From Streptomyces sp. NBS 14/10 (GTDB taxonomy: Bacteria; Actinomycetota; Actinomycetes; Streptomycetales; Streptomycetaceae), in contig NZ_NCSM01000055.1 of assembly GCF_002224125.1 (NCBI RefSeq), positions 364-64,363 on the forward strand: a DNA stretch of 64,000 bases, in the 5' to 3' direction. The notes below the pieces were generated by a model. It was not told where the DNA came from, did not search any database, and saw only the letters and a program-made list of their open reading frames with translations. Below, piece by piece: positions 7,837-17,305 of the stretch. A program made the translations under genes and the position numbers. The first letter of the stretch is position 1. Each line of letters starts with the position of its first letter.

Positions 7837-9036
7837 ATGCGATCCCCCGTGCGCATGTTCCTGCCCCTGTCCCGCCAATCTCCCCAAAGCGTCGACTCTC
7901 CTCGAAGCGTCGACTCTCCCCAAAGCGTCAGCCCGGATCCAGAGCGCCCGGATCCAGAGCGCCCGGACCCGGAGCGCCCGGACCCGGAGCGCAAGGTTCG
8001 CCGGGGGCTCGCCCGTATTCCGCGCACCACCAAGGTGGCCATCGGGGTTCTGCTGGGCGCCATGCTGCTGGTGCTCGCGGACCGCTGCGCCGTGATGTAC
8101 GCCGAGAAGCGGGCGGAGCGGACGCTGCAGCACAAGCTCGGCCTTGCGGCGGCGCCCAAGGTGAACATCCACGGGTTTCCGTTTCTCACCCAGGTGCTGG
8201 GCAAGCACCTGGACGGGGTGGACGTCACCGTCCCCGACGTCGCGGCAGGCCGGGTGACGCTCGCCCGGGTACGGGCCGAGGCCACGGGCATACGCCTGTT
8301 CGGAGATCTGCCACTGCCCCTCGACGGGGCCAAGGCGGCCCAGGTGGACGGGGACGTACTGCTGGCCTTCGACGATCTGAACCGCGAACTGGGCGCCTCG
8401 CAGGTGACATTCCGGGTCCTCAACCGCGAATCCGTGCGCGCGGAAGGCGTATTGCCGGTGGCCGGGCGGCAGGCGCGTATCCACGCCGTCGCGCATATAC
8501 GGCGGGACGGCGACCGCGGGGTCTCCACCAGCGTCAGCGATATGCGGCTCGACGTCCCCGGCATCGCCACCTACCGGCCCGGGCGGCCCGCCCGGCTGCG
8601 GCTGCACCCGGAGGCGGCCGAACGCATCAGCCGCGACAAGAAGAAGACGCGGGCACTGCTCGCGGTGCCGTCCGTGGCGCGGCAGCTCGGCGTCGCGCCC
8701 GAGACCGCGGAACAGGCGCTGTGGGACGACAAGCGGCTGAGCCGGATCACCGGGCAGCCGGGCTTCACCGACCGGCTGACCCGCGCCAACCTCGTGGACC
8801 TGGTCGCCGACCGCCCCGAGACGCTGGAGCAGGTCGGCGTCGACCCCGTACTGGCCCGGGCCCTGGTGCGGCTGCGGGCCCAGGATCTGACGGAGCGGGT
8901 CGCGTTCTCCTTCCAGCTGCCGAAGCAGGTCAAGGGCCTGCGGCTGCGGAACATCACCGTCGAGCGCGACGGCATCCGGGCCGATCTGACGGGCTCGGGG
9001 CTGTCCGTGGGCGCCGGCCGGCACTCGGGCGGCTGA
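7837..9036 (+). CDS. DUF2993 (LmeA-like) lipid-binding protein with repeat-rich N-terminus
   Basis: About 399 residues. After a cytoplasmic N-terminal tail of about 60 residues lies one membrane anchor (TTKVAIGVLLGAMLLVLADR). Then comes the DUF2993 domain with its hallmark HGFPFLTQVLGKHLDGVDVT and a second strand set (LRLRNITVERDGIRADLTG) at the end. DUF2993 proteins include mycobacterial LmeA, which binds phosphoinositides and supports envelope lipoglycan maturation, so an extracytoplasmic lipid-linked role is likely. This copy is longer than the 231-aa paralogue at 24147 because of an insertion of about 100 residues (charged, RISRDKKKTRALLAVP...). The N-terminal tail is built from tandem repeats. 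The ATG at 7837 sits next to GGATGGAG; an in-frame GTG at 7834 is possible. Confidence 0.85.
   Translation: MRSPVRMFLPLSRQSPQSVDSPRSVDSPQSVSPDPERPDPERPDPERPDPERKVRRGLARIPRTTKVAIGVLLGAMLLVLADRCAVMYAEKRAERTLQHKLGLAAAPKVNIHGFPFLTQVLGKHLDGVDVTVPDVAAGRVTLARVRAEATGIRLFGDLPLPLDGAKAAQVDGDVLLAFDDLNRELGASQVTFRVLNRESVRAEGVLPVAGRQARIHAVAHIRRDGDRGVSTSVSDMRLDVPGIATYRPGRPARLRLHPEAAERISRDKKKTRALLAVPSVARQLGVAPETAEQALWDDKRLSRITGQPGFTDRLTRANLVDLVADRPETLEQVGVDPVLARALVRLRAQDLTERVAFSFQLPKQVKGLRLRNITVERDGIRADLTGSGLSVGAGRHSGG
7879..7992 (+). repeat. Two adjacent tandem repeat arrays in a coding region
   Basis: Array one: three 18-bp units (7879-7896, 7897-7914, 7915-7932) encoding SPQSVD/SPRSVD. Array two: four 15-bp units (7933-7947, 7948-7962, 7963-7977, 7978-7992) encoding PDPER. 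Both keep the reading frame of the DUF2993 protein and lie in its cytoplasmic tail. Confidence 0.9.
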
Positions 9037-9215
9037 GCGCGGCCGGGACGCTGCCGCCGCGCCCGCGGTACCGGGAATCGTCTGAGAATTCATTCATGCG
9101 GGTCTTGGCTGACGCACAGGCTCCTCCGATCCCGCTCACGGATATCCCTCCTAACTTTTTCCGTGTCGAAGCCGAACGGCGAGACACCAGAAAAGGAAAA
9201 CCGAAAGGAAATCCC

Positions 9216-9341
9216 ATGAGCATTCGCAAGGTCGTTCCGGTCAAGCCCGCCCGCAAGCCCGAGCCGAAGAAGAACTGCCACCCGAAGCCCGCGCCGAAGA
9301 AGCACAAGAAGCCCCAGCACCGTCGCCCGATCGGCGGCTGA
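9216..9341 (+). CDS. 41-aa cationic Lys/Pro/His-rich peptide of unknown function
   Basis: The ATG at 9216 is preceded by an excellent ribosome-binding site (AAAGGAA at 9204-9210). The 41 codons encode a strongly basic peptide beginning MSIRKVVPVKPARKPEPKKN, with one Cys (residue 21, in NCHPK), several His and a Gly-Gly C-terminus. It has no signal peptide or membrane segment and is predicted to be disordered. The upstream 179 bp is less GC-rich than the surroundings. A strong terminator follows 12 bp after the stop, so it is probably a monocistronic small gene. I know no family for it. A nucleic-acid-binding or metal-binding peptide, or a small secreted/processed peptide exported by the neighbouring ABC protein, are all guesses. 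Confidence 0.7.
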   Translation: MSIRKVVPVKPARKPEPKKNCHPKPAPKKHKKPQHRRPIGG

Positions 9342-9353
9342 CCCACATACCGG

Positions 9354-9388
9354 AGGCGGGCCCGCGGCACTGTGCCGCAGGCCCGCCT
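9354..9388 (+). terminator. Strong hairpin terminator after the 41-aa peptide gene
   Basis: Sixteen-base arms at 9354-9369 (aggcgggcccgcggca) and 9373-9388 pair with a single mismatch around a 3-nt loop. It separates the small peptide gene from the ABC exporter gene. Confidence 0.85.
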
Positions 9389-9464
9389 CGGCCATGTCAG
9401 GGCCCGGAGCGGTCCCGGCAGCCGGCCGACGCCAGGAACGGGGACGCCAGGAACGGGAGAGACA

Positions 9465-11435
9465 GTGAGCTCGACAGTGCGCACAGGCCACGACGACCAG
9501 CCGACGATGCGGTTGCGGGCGGTCAGAACCGCGCCCGCCCCCGGCCGCGGCCGCCACCGGCGCCCCGAGTGCTACGACGCCGAGGAGGAACAGCCCACCC
9601 CGCAACAGGCCAGCCCGCAACAGCCCACCCCGCAGCTGCCCGCGCGCATGGCCTTCCGCCGCTTCTGGCCGCTGACCCGGGGCGACCGCCGCTGGCTGGT
9701 GCTGATCTGTGTCTGTGTGGTCGCCGCCGCGCTCGCCGAGACGGCCGCGATCCTGCTGTTCTCCAATCTGACGGACCACGCCCTCCAGGAGGGCTCGCTC
9801 AGCGCGTTCTGGTCCCCCGCCGGGCAGTGGTTCGCCGTGGCGGTCCTGGGCGCGGCGGTCGGGTACACCGGCAACTCGCTCGCGGTGTGGACCGCCGAGC
9901 GCTTCGTACTGCGCCTGCGCGCCCGCGTCTTCGGCCATGTCCAGGACCTGCCGCCGCACTTCTTCCAGCGCCACCGCCAGGGCGATCTGGTCGAACGCCT
10001 CACCGGCGACGTCGAGGCCATCGAGCAGATGGTGGTCTCCGGCGTCGTGGGCACCGTATCCGCCCTGTTCAGCACGGTCTTCTTCGCCACCGCCGCCTTC
10101 TGGCTGCGCTGGGACCTGGCGCTGGCCACCTTCGTACTGGCGCCGCTGTTCTGGCTGGCCGCCCGGCGCTTCTCGGGCCGGATCAAGGCCGTCGCACGGG
10201 AGGAGCGGGTCGCCGACGGGGCGATCACCTCGGTGGTCGAGGAGTCGCTGGGCAACATCGTGCTCACCCAGGCCTACAACCGGAAGGCCGCCGAGGAGAA
10301 GCGGCTGCGCCGCGAGGCGCGCGCCTGGATGCGCGCGTCGGTGGCCGGGGCGCGGATGAGCGAGCTGTACGAGCAGCTGGTCGAGGTCATCGAGACGCTG
10401 TGCGTCCTCGCCGTCATCGGGCTCGGCGCCTGGGAGATCTCCCAGGACCGGATGACCATCGGCCAGCTCCTGGCCTTCGCGGCCTTCCTCGGCTACCTCT
10501 ACCCGCCGATCCGCAACCTCGGACAGCTCGGCCTCACCCTCACCGCCGCGACCGCGGGCGCCGAACGGCTGCTGGACATCCTCGACGCCGAACCCGCCGT
10601 CGCCGACCCGCCGCCGGGGGCGGCCGTCACGCCCTGGCGGGTGCACGGCACGGTGGAGTTCGCCCGGGTCGGCTTCCGCTACCCCGGTGCCCAGAAGCGC
10701 ACCCTGGCCCAGGTCTCGCTCACGGCCGGGCCCGGGGAGTTCGTGCTGATCACCGGCGAGAGCGGGGCGGGCAAGTCGACCGTCTCCAAGCTGCTGCTGC
10801 GCTTCTACGACCCGGCCGAGGGCTCCGTACGCCTGGACGGGGTGCCGCTGCACGCCATGCCGCTGGCCTTCCTGCGCGAGAACGTCACCCTCCTGCCGCA
10901 GGAAACGCTGATCCTGCACGACACCATCCGCGAGAACATCGCCTGCGGGCGGCCGGGGGCCACGGACCACGAGATCGTCCAGGCGGCCCGGGACGCGGCG
11001 GCCCACGACTTCATCACCGCCCTCCCCGAGGGCTACGACACCCCGATCGACCCGCACACCGCGCAGCTGTCCGGCGGCCAGCTGCAGCGCGTGGCCATCG
11101 CCCGCGCGATGCTGCGGAACGCGCCCGTCCTGGTCCTGGACGAGCCCACCACCGGGCTTGACGCGCTGTCCGCGCGGCGGGTGGTCAGGCCGCTGAGGCG
11201 GCTGATGTCCGGCCGTACGACGATCATGATCACGCACGATCTGAACCTGGCGCCGGACGCCGACCGGATCCTCGTCCTCGACCACGGGCGGGTGGTGGAG
11301 ACCGGGACGCACGGCGAACTGCTGGCCCTGGGCGGGGCGTACGCGCGGCTGTACGGCTCGCAGAACGGCGCGGACGTCATGGACAACACCGCCACGGGCA
11401 CAGGCGAGTTCCCCGCCCCGCTCGCGGGGAGCTGA
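9465..11435 (+). CDS. ABC transporter, fused transmembrane and ATP-binding domains
   Basis: About 656 residues. A 60-residue Pro/Gln/Arg-rich leader is followed by a six-helix exporter domain starting near [20 protein letters not shown], then the nucleotide-binding domain with Walker [10 protein letters not shown]-loop LPQET, signature [10 protein letters not shown], Walker [13 protein letters not shown] and H-loop MITHDLN. All ATPase motifs are intact, so it probably works as a homodimeric type IV exporter. The GTG at 9465 was chosen because CGGGAGA sits at the right distance; the upstream ATG falls inside the terminator hairpin. Its substrate is unknown. The neighbouring 41-aa peptide is an appealing but unproven candidate. 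It is convergent with the histidine kinase gene. Confidence 0.9.
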   Translation: MSSTVRTGHDDQPTMRLRAVRTAPAPGRGRHRRPECYDAEEEQPTPQQASPQQPTPQLPARMAFRRFWPLTRGDRRWLVLICVCVVAAALAETAAILLFSNLTDHALQEGSLSAFWSPAGQWFAVAVLGAAVGYTGNSLAVWTAERFVLRLRARVFGHVQDLPPHFFQRHRQGDLVERLTGDVEAIEQMVVSGVVGTVSALFSTVFFATAAFWLRWDLALATFVLAPLFWLAARRFSGRIKAVAREERVADGAITSVVEESLGNIVLTQAYNRKAAEEKRLRREARAWMRASVAGARMSELYEQLVEVIETLCVLAVIGLGAWEISQDRMTIGQLLAFAAFLGYLYPPIRNLGQLGLTLTAATAGAERLLDILDAEPAVADPPPGAAVTPWRVHGTVEFARVGFRYPGAQKRTLAQVSLTAGPGEFVLITGESGAGKSTVSKLLLRFYDPAEGSVRLDGVPLHAMPLAFLRENVTLLPQETLILHDTIRENIACGRPGATDHEIVQAARDAAAHDFITALPEGYDTPIDPHTAQLSGGQLQRVAIARAMLRNAPVLVLDEPTTGLDALSARRVVRPLRRLMSGRTTIMITHDLNLAPDADRILVLDHGRVVETGTHGELLALGGAYARLYGSQNGADVMDNTATGTGEFPAPLAGS

Positions 11436-11453
11436 GCGGGACGGGGCGCGGGT

Positions 11454-11515
11454 GTCAGTCGAGTTCCGGCGGCGGCGCGGGGGCGTCAGTCGAGGTCCGG
11501 CGGCGGCGTGGGCGC
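11454..11515 (+). repeat. Tandem 31-bp duplication over the histidine kinase 3' end
   Basis: Copies at 11454-11484 and 11485-11515 match at about 28 of 31 positions. The second copy contains the kinase stop codon and its last codons (PPPDLD); the first is a duplicate beyond the stop. Confidence 0.85.
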
Positions 11516-12898
11516 GCCCGGGAGCCGGAGCCAGGCCAGCGTCCCGCCGCCCGGCGCGGGCTGGAGCCCGACCTGGCCGCCGGACTGCTGGACGGTGCGG
11601 GCCACGATGGACAGGCCCAGGCCGGAGCCGGGCATGGAGCGGGCGGACGGCGAGCGCCAGAACCGTTCGAAGACATGCGGCAGTTCGTCGTCGGGAATGC
11701 CGGGGCCATGGTCGCGGACCGTGAACTGGCCCTCTTTGAGCACGACCTCCACCACACCACCCGAAGGGCTGAACTTCACCGCGTTGTCGAGCAGATTGAC
11801 CAGCGTCCGCTCCAGCGCCGCCGCCTCCCCCCGTACGTACCAGGGCCCCAGTGAGGCGTCGATCGTGAGGTCGGCGCCGCGCAGCCGCGCCCGTTCCAGC
11901 GCGGCCGCCGCCACCTCGTGCAACGCGACCACCTGAAGCGGCCCGGTGCCGGGCAGCGCGTCCGGCCGGGACAGCTCCTGGAGGTCGCCGATGAGCGCGG
12001 CCAGCTCGGTCATCTGCGCCTTGACGCCGGCCATCAGCGCCTTGCGGTCGGCGGGCGGCAGCGGCCGGCCGGTCTCCTCGCTGCGCGCGAGCAGTTCGAT
12101 GTTGGTACGGAGCGAGGTGAGCGGCGTACGCAGCTCATGGCCGGCGTCGGCGATCAGCCGCTGCTGCCGTTCGCGGGAGGAGGCGAGGGCGGCCGTCATG
12201 GAGTTGAAGGAGCGGGAGAGCCGGGCGATCTCGTCGTCGCCCTCGGCGGGGATGCGTACGGCCAGGTCCTCCGTACGGGCCACATGCTCGACCGCCTCGG
12301 TCAGCCGGTCCACGGGCTTGAGCCCGGTCCTGGCGATCCACAGACCGGCGGCCCCGGCGCCGAGGACCCCGATGCCCGCGACGAGGAGCATGACCAGCGC
12401 CAGTGTGTCGAGGGGGTCGGTCACCTCGTCGAGGGGGCGGGAGACGGAGACGGTCAGGGTGCCGGGAGGACCGGTGCCGGTGCGGACCAGCATCTCCTTG
12501 GTGTAGACGCGGACGGCCCGGCCGGTGGTGGTCGTGCCGTCGCGCGTGACCTCCCGCTGCCGGCCGCCCGCGACCGCGATGTCCGCGTCCGTCACCTTCA
12601 CCGCCGTCGAGCCGATGACGCACCGGTCGCCGTTCTCCCGGACGAACTGCAGTCCCGCGGGGTCGGGCCCCAGCCGGTCGTCGGTCTGCGGCTTCGACGA
12701 ACAGGGCAGGCCGATCAGGCGCTCGATACGGTCCGGGGACACGCTGTCGCGCAGCTTCTGGTCCAGCGCGTTGGTCAGCTCCTGGCGGGTGAGGAACCAG
12801 CAGGCGAAGGCCGCCACCGCCACCGCGACCGCCACCGCCACCGCGGTCAGCAGCGCCAGCCGCGAGCGGAGCGGCAGCCTGCGGAAGCGGTTCGTCAC
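11486..12898 (-). CDS. Two-component sensor histidine kinase
   Basis: 470 residues with classic layout. A short cytoplasmic start ([17 protein letters not shown]) leads to TM1 (about 14-36), an extracytoplasmic sensor of about 130 residues, TM2 (about 165-188), a HAMP linker ([16 protein letters not shown]), and a HisKA domain with the phospho-acceptor His in [18 protein letters not shown]. The HATPase domain has the N box [13 protein letters not shown]1 DHGPGIPDD and G2 GLGLSI. The sensor contains two Cys (LPCSS and GDRCVIG) that could form a disulfide. It overlaps the response regulator by 4 bp, so they are one operon. With the adjacent HtrA-type protease, the arrangement resembles MprAB/PepD and CseBC-type envelope stress systems; that role is inferred. 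Confidence 0.92.
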   Translation of the reverse strand: MTNRFRRLPLRSRLALLTAVAVAVAVAVAAFACWFLTRQELTNALDQKLRDSVSPDRIERLIGLPCSSKPQTDDRLGPDPAGLQFVRENGDRCVIGSTAVKVTDADIAVAGGRQREVTRDGTTTTGRAVRVYTKEMLVRTGTGPPGTLTVSVSRPLDEVTDPLDTLALVMLLVAGIGVLGAGAAGLWIARTGLKPVDRLTEAVEHVARTEDLAVRIPAEGDDEIARLSRSFNSMTAALASSRERQQRLIADAGHELRTPLTSLRTNIELLARSEETGRPLPPADRKALMAGVKAQMTELAALIGDLQELSRPDALPGTGPLQVVALHEVAAAALERARLRGADLTIDASLGPWYVRGEAAALERTLVNLLDNAVKFSPSGGVVEVVLKEGQFTVRDHGPGIPDDELPHVFERFWRSPSARSMPGSGLGLSIVARTVQQSGGQVGLQPAPGGGTLAWLRLPGAPTPPPDLD

Positions 12899-13638
12899 GG
12901 TGTGCCGCCCTCAGCGGTGCGCAGCACATAGCCGACGCCGCGCACGGTGTGCACGAGCCGGGGCTCGCCGCCCGCCTCGGTCTTGCGGCGCAGATACATC
13001 ACGTACACGTCCAGCGAGTTGGATGTGGGCTCGAAGTCGAAGCCCCAGACGGCCTTGAGTATCTGTTCGCGGGTGAGGACCTGGCGCGGATGGGCGAGGA
13101 ACATCTCCAGCAGCGTGAACTCGGTGCGGGTCAGCTCGACCCGGCGCCCGCCGCGGTTCACCTCGCGGGTGGCGAGGTTCATCCGCAGATCGGCGAAGGT
13201 CAGCTCGTCGCCGCCGGTCTCCGCGACGGCCCCCGCGCTGGCCGCGTACGAGCTGCGGCGCAGCAGGGCCCGGATCCGGGCCAGCAGCTCGTCCAGTTCG
13301 AACGGCTTGACGAGGTAGTCGTCGGCGCCCGCGTCGAGCCCGGTGACCCGGTCGCCGACCGTATCGCGCGCGGTGAGCATCAGGACGGGCACGGTCACAC
13401 CGGTGGCGCGCAGCCGCCGGGCGGCGGTCAGCCCGTCCATCCGGGGCATCAGCACATCGAGCACGATCAGCTCGGGGTCGTACGCGCCGACCTTCTCCAG
13501 CGCGTCGAGCCCGTCCAGGGCCGTCTCGGTCAGATAGCCCTCGAAGGCGAGGCTGCGCTGCAGGGCCTCGCGGACGGCCGGCTCGTCGTCGACGATCAGG
13601 ATGCGGGCGGGCTGGTCGCCGTGCTCGGCGGGGCTCAT
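12895..13638 (-). CDS. OmpR-family response regulator
   Basis: 247 residues. The receiver domain has the acidic pair in [12 protein letters not shown], phospho-acceptor Asp in [14 protein letters not shown], Thr in LMLTARDT and Lys in DDYLVKPFE. The C-terminal winged helix has [35 protein letters not shown] and [10 protein letters not shown]. The ATG at 13638 was chosen for GAGGAACC upstream. It is translationally coupled to the kinase. Likely target: the adjacent protease gene, whose upstream region carries three 11-bp direct repeats typical of OmpR-family binding. Confidence 0.93.
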   Translation of the reverse strand: MSPAEHGDQPARILIVDDEPAVREALQRSLAFEGYLTETALDGLDALEKVGAYDPELIVLDVLMPRMDGLTAARRLRATGVTVPVLMLTARDTVGDRVTGLDAGADDYLVKPFELDELLARIRALLRRSSYAASAGAVAETGGDELTFADLRMNLATREVNRGGRRVELTRTEFTLLEMFLAHPRQVLTREQILKAVWGFDFEPTSNSLDVYVMYLRRKTEAGGEPRLVHTVRGVGYVLRTAEGGTP

Positions 13639-13805
13639 GGCTCGGTTCCTCACTCGGAGTCGGCGTGACGCGCCGACGGAAGGCGGCGATGGCGGGGCGG
13701 TGGGCTCGAGTGGGCCCGGGTGGACCCGCTGCCTTCAGCCTCGCACGGGCGGCCGGGCGCGGGCCTGATCATCCCAGGCGGCGGCCGGTCGGCTGCTGCG
13801 GCCGG

Positions 13806-13877
13806 CACCGCTCAGCTGTGTCACCGCTCAGCTGTCACCGCTCAGCTGTAGCCGTTGAGCTGTAGCCGCTCAGCTGT
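13806..13877 (+). repeat. Five tandem 14-bp repeats at the protease 3' end
   Basis: Units caccgctcagctgt at 13806, 13822 and 13836, and agccgttgagctgt/agccgctcagctgt at 13850 and 13864. A 2-nt insertion separates units one and two. The last unit contains the protease stop codon. Each unit has the palindrome cagctg or agct. Confidence 0.85.
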
Positions 13878-14988
13878 TACTGGTGCCGCCGCCGCTGTCG
13901 CTGCCGCCGTTGCGCAGGTTGTCGAGGTCGGCCTTGACGGTGTCGACGGGGATGGAGAAGCCCAGGCCGATGCTGCCCGCGCTGCTGGAGCTCTGCTGGG
14001 CGGCGGACGAGTACATCGCGGAGTTGATCCCGATGATCTGGCCGCTCATGTTGATGAGCGCGCCGCCGGAGTTGCCGGGGTTGAGCGAGGCGTCGGTCTG
14101 GATGGCCTTGTAGGTGGTGGTCGAGGAGCCGACGTCGCCGTTGTACCGGCCGCCGCCGAACTCGAACGGCCACTCCCCGCTGCCCCCGCCCGGCCCCTGC
14201 CCCTGCCCCTGGCTCTCGTCCGTCGAGACGGTCACATCGCGGTCGAGCGCGGAGACGATACCGCTGGTGACGGTGCCGGTCAGCCCCTCGGGCGAGCCGA
14301 TGGCCACGACCTGGTCGCCGACCCGGACCCCGCTGGAGTCGCCGAGCGTGGCGGCCTTGAGCCCGCTCGCGCCCTCGACCTTGATCAGCGCCAGGTCCTT
14401 GTTCTTGTCCGTGCCGACCACGGTCGCGCTCTTCTTGCTGCCGTCGCTGAAGGTGACCTTGATGGTGTCGGCGCCGGAGATGACGTGGTTGTTGGTGATG
14501 ATCTCGCCGCCGCTGGTGATGATCACGCCGGAGCCGGTGGACTGGCCGCTGTTGGAGGTGGCGCTGATCTCCACGATGCTCGGGCTGACCGCCGTCGCGA
14601 CGGCGCTGACCCCGCTGACCTTGCTGGAGGTGGCGTTGACGACGGTGGTCGTGGTGGAGCTGTCCGACTTCTGGGTCGCGTCCGTGACCAGCGCCGCCGT
14701 CCCGCCGCCCACGAGCGCCGAGACCACCGCCACCGCCGCGATCAGCAGCGCGGACCTGGAGGGACGGCGCTTACGGCGGCCACCGCCGGGTTGCGGACCG
14801 GCCGCCGGGCCACCCGCGCCCCCGTCCGCGCCGACGCCCCCGGGCCATACGGTGACCCCCGAGGGAGTGGTGACGGGTTCCTGGGGCGCGTGCGCGGGTG
14901 GCGTGGGGTAGCCGGACCAGGCGCCGTACGGGGGCTGCGGGTGCTGCGGGGCCTCGTAATCGCCGCTGCGGGGCGTGTTCTCCGTCAT
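13870..14988 (-). CDS. HtrA/PepD-like membrane-anchored serine protease (no PDZ)
   Basis: 372 residues. The N-terminal 70 are Pro/Gly-rich and cytoplasmic, then RRKRRPSR and one membrane segment (about 79-101), then an extracytoplasmic trypsin-like domain. The catalytic triad is visible: His168 (TNNHVISG), Asp198 (NKDLALIKV) and Ser307 (NPGNSGGAL). A Gly/Gln-rich insertion (about 259-281) lies between the second and third catalytic residues. Most HtrA/DegP proteins carry C-terminal PDZ domains; this one ends soon after IPVDTVKADLDNLRNGG in a Ser/Gly tail, so it is a PDZ-less form. It probably degrades misfolded envelope proteins and may feed back on the adjacent two-component system. Confidence 0.9.
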   Translation of the reverse strand: MTENTPRSGDYEAPQHPQPPYGAWSGYPTPPAHAPQEPVTTPSGVTVWPGGVGADGGAGGPAAGPQPGGGRRKRRPSRSALLIAAVAVVSALVGGGTAALVTDATQKSDSSTTTTVVNATSSKVSGVSAVATAVSPSIVEISATSNSGQSTGSGVIITSGGEIITNNHVISGADTIKVTFSDGSKKSATVVGTDKNKDLALIKVEGASGLKAATLGDSSGVRVGDQVVAIGSPEGLTGTVTSGIVSALDRDVTVSTDESQGQGQGPGGGSGEWPFEFGGGRYNGDVGSSTTTYKAIQTDASLNPGNSGGALINMSGQIIGINSAMYSSAAQQSSSSAGSIGLGFSIPVDTVKADLDNLRNGGSDSGGGTSNS

Positions 14989-15006
14989 GTATATGACTGT
15001 GCGCAG

Positions 15007-15039
15007 CGAAGATGAGAACTTCCTGAGTGTCCGCTGAGA
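15007..15039 (-). promoter_or_regulatory. Three 11-bp direct repeats upstream of the protease gene
   Basis: Read on the minus strand, units of 11 bp begin tctcagcggac, actcaggaagt, tctcatcttcg, sharing (t/a)CTCA at the same phase. Direct repeats with 10-11 bp spacing are typical of OmpR-family regulators. They end 19 bp before the protease ATG, which fits a -35-proximal activator site of a leaderless or near-leaderless transcript. Binding by the adjacent regulator is inferred. Confidence 0.5.
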
Positions 15040-15111
15040 AGCCCGACAGAAGTCGGTATGCCCGAGATAAGGACGCCCCTGGAGTGAATATCAGGGGCCC
15101 TCAGCCGCGCG

Positions 15112-16134
15112 TTACGCGCAGCCGCAGGACCGCCGCACCACCAGCGCCGACGGGAACTGGCGCACCCGCTCGCGCCGCGAGGACGCGGACCGCACCGCGT
15201 CGTCCAGCACCATGTCGACCGCCGCGCGCGCCATCGCGGGCCGGTCGGAGGCGACCGTCGTCATCGGCGGGTCGGTGAGCGCCGCCTCCTTGACGTCGTC
15301 GAAGCCGGCGACCGCCAGCTCTCCGGGCACATCGATACGCAGTTCGCGCGCCGCCCGCAGCACGCCGATCGCCTGGTCGTCCGTCGAGCAGAAGATGGCC
15401 GGCGGCCGGTCGGGGCCTGACAGCAGCCCCAGGGCGACCTTGTAGGCGTCGTACCGGTTGTACGGGGCCTGGAAGAGCCGCCCCTCAGTGGATCGCCCGG
15501 CTTCCAGCATCGCCCGGCGCCAGCCCTCGACGTGGTCGGTGACCGGGTCGCCGACGGTGGGGGTGATCTCGATGCCGCCGATGCACGCCACGTACGCGTA
15601 CCCGTGCTCCAGCAGGTGCCGTACGGCCAGCTGCGCGCCGCCGATGTCGTCCAGCACCACGGCCACGTCGTCGATCGCCTCGGGACGCTCGTGCAGCAGC
15701 ACGACGCGGGCGTCCCATGCCTCGATCTCGGCGGCAGCGTTCTCGCTGAGGCCCTGGCTGATGAGGATCAGCCCGGACACCCGCATGCCCAGGAAGGCGC
15801 GCAGATAGTGGACCTCGCGCTCGTCGAGGTAGTCGGAGTTGCCGACCAGCACCATCTTTCCGCGCTCGGAGGCGGCCTGTTCGACGGCGTGGGCCATCTC
15901 GCCGAAGAACGGCTGGCGGGCGTCCGGCACGATCAGCCCTATGAGGTCGGTCCGCCGACTCGCCATCGCCTGCGCGACCCGGTCCGGCCGGTAGCCGAGC
16001 TCCTTGATCGCGGCGAGTACCCGCTCGCGCGTGGCCGGGGCGACCGGCCTTGGTCCGTTATTGATGACGTAACTGACGACCGCCGTGGAAGTCCCCGCCA
16101 GCCTTGCCACATCATCCCGCGTCACCTTGGCCAC
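15112..16134 (-). CDS. LacI-family transcriptional regulator
   Basis: 340 residues, the usual length. The N-terminal helix-turn-helix reads [20 protein letters not shown] followed by the hinge ([23 protein letters not shown]). The periplasmic-binding-protein-like sensor begins [22 protein letters not shown] and includes the ribose-repressor-like [26 protein letters not shown] and [11 protein letters not shown] segments. It binds an unknown small ligand, usually a sugar or nucleoside. It ends in an unusual Cys pair (RRSCGCA). No transporter or catabolic operon is adjacent, so the target is elsewhere or lost. It lies just downstream of glnR on the same strand (24-bp gap) and may be co-transcribed. 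Confidence 0.92.
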   Translation of the reverse strand: MAKVTRDDVARLAGTSTAVVSYVINNGPRPVAPATRERVLAAIKELGYRPDRVAQAMASRRTDLIGLIVPDARQPFFGEMAHAVEQAASERGKMVLVGNSDYLDEREVHYLRAFLGMRVSGLILISQGLSENAAAEIEAWDARVVLLHERPEAIDDVAVVLDDIGGAQLAVRHLLEHGYAYVACIGGIEITPTVGDPVTDHVEGWRRAMLEAGRSTEGRLFQAPYNRYDAYKVALGLLSGPDRPPAIFCSTDDQAIGVLRAARELRIDVPGELAVAGFDDVKEAALTDPPMTTVASDRPAMARAAVDMVLDDAVRSASSRRERVRQFPSALVVRRSCGCA

Positions 16135-16158
16135 GCGCGGAAGTCTACGCGGGTCCAG

Positions 16159-16974
16159 CTAAGTGTTGGCCGGGCGTGCGGCCTCGGTTTTCACGTTCTC
16201 CGCCACGATCGAAGCGCGCGGCGCCCCGTCGGCCGGAGCCGGCTCGTGTGCCGCCCTCCCGGCGCCGGACCTGAGCTTGGCTTCCTCGCCGCCGCGGTCG
16301 CCCTTCTCGGGCGAGACGAAACGGTAGCCCACGTTCCGCACGGTGCCGATCAAGGACTCGTGTTCCGGGCCGAGTTTGGCCCGCAGCCGCCGTACGTGCA
16401 CATCGACCGTGCGGGTGCCGCCGAAGTAGTCGTAGCCCCAGACCTCCTGGAGCAGCTGGGCCCGGGTGAACACCCGGCCGGGGTGCTGCGCCAGGTACTT
16501 GATGAGCTCGAACTCCTTGAATGTGAGATCCAGCACACGGCCCTTGAGCTTCGCGCTGTACGTGGCCTCGTCGACCGAAAGATCGCCGTTGCGGATCTCC
16601 ATCGGGCTGTCGTCCGTCGTGATCTGCTGGCGACCCATCGCCAGCCGCAGCCGTGCCTCGACCTCGGCCGGGCCGGCGGTGTCGAGCAGAACGTCGTCGA
16701 TGCCCCAGTCGGCGGTGACGGCGGCGAGGCCGCCCTCGGTCACCACGAGGATCAGCGGACAGCCAGGGCCGGTGGAACGCAGCAGCTGGCACAGGCTGCG
16801 CACCTGGGGCAGATCGCGGCGGCCGTCGATGAGGATCACATCGGCGCCGGGGGTGTCCACCAGGGCCGGTCCCTCGGCCGGGGCCACCCGCACGCCGTGC
16901 AGCAGCAGCCCGAGCGCGGGAAGCACCTCCGTCGAGGGCTGTAGCGCGTTGGTCAGCAGGAGGAGGGAGCTCAT
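16159..16974 (-). CDS. glnR: Nitrogen regulator GlnR (atypical OmpR-family response regulator)
   Basis: 271 residues, near-identical in my memory to Streptomyces GlnR, beginning [20 protein letters not shown]. The receiver is atypical: the putative phosphorylation Asp sits in [15 protein letters not shown], but the usual acidic pair and Lys are not conserved. The C-terminal winged helix reads [20 protein letters not shown] then [13 protein letters not shown] and RRLRAKLG. GlnR is an orphan regulator with no partner kinase; it activates glutamine synthetase, ammonium transport and other nitrogen genes. The last 50 residues are a low-complexity Ala/Glu/Gly tail, longer than I expect from model species. 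The LacI-type gene follows on the same strand. Confidence 0.93.
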   Translation of the reverse strand: MSSLLLLTNALQPSTEVLPALGLLLHGVRVAPAEGPALVDTPGADVILIDGRRDLPQVRSLCQLLRSTGPGCPLILVVTEGGLAAVTADWGIDDVLLDTAGPAEVEARLRLAMGRQQITTDDSPMEIRNGDLSVDEATYSAKLKGRVLDLTFKEFELIKYLAQHPGRVFTRAQLLQEVWGYDYFGGTRTVDVHVRRLRAKLGPEHESLIGTVRNVGYRFVSPEKGDRGGEEAKLRSGAGRAAHEPAPADGAPRASIVAENVKTEAARPANT

Positions 16975-17305
16975 CGATGATCACCCGCCCCGGACGTCGT
17001 CCTATGGTCGTACACGCTTCGCTCGCCCATTACGTCGGTTCCTCCTCGGTCCCTTGCGAGAGGGGGCACCTCCCAGGCCCGGCCTGGGGGAGTATGCGGC
17101 TACTACTTCGTACCTGGCTGACTCGCACTACTTCGTGCGCACTGCTTCGTGTGTACTGCTTTACGCGACTCAGCACCACTTTGTGCCGGGCTGCGGCTCC
17201 GCGCCCTGGAGCGCGTGTGCGCTCAAACGCGCGGAACGCGCCTGAAAGCGCAAAAGGACCCGGGGGCTGCTTTGCCCGGATCCTCTTCCCAGAAGAATAA
17301 CCCAC
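16975..17305. promoter_or_regulatory. 331-bp divergent region between glnR and a hydrolase gene
   Basis: No gene is seen here. It is less GC-rich than its surroundings. It holds near-tandem 14-nt repeats of the type tacttcgtgcgcac at 17129-17142, 17143-17156 and 17157-17169, with a further related tacttcgtac at about 17104. It also holds a terminator-like hairpin (listed separately). No convincing GlnR box (gTnAc-n6-GaAAc) was recognised by eye. Confidence 0.6.
17256..17283 (-). terminator. Terminator-like hairpin in the glnR upstream region
   Basis: On the minus strand, ggatccggg (17283-17275) and cccgggtcc (17264-17256) pair at 8 of 9 positions and are followed directly by TTTT (17255-17252). 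It could attenuate a long glnR leader or block antisense read-through from the ABC operon. Confidence 0.45.

Noticed and set aside
5071..9036. A 1321-codon plus-strand frame covering the same region
   Set aside because: The real coding part begins at 7837 with a membrane anchor and DUF2993 motifs; the upstream portion is antisense low-complexity sequence from the regulator gene.
4969..9093. A 1374-codon open frame on the minus strand covering the LuxR-type regulator and the DUF2993 gene
   Set aside because: Only the part from about 7707 to 4969 matches a protein family; the rest is antisense to a real gene and has no ribosome-binding site or homology expectation.
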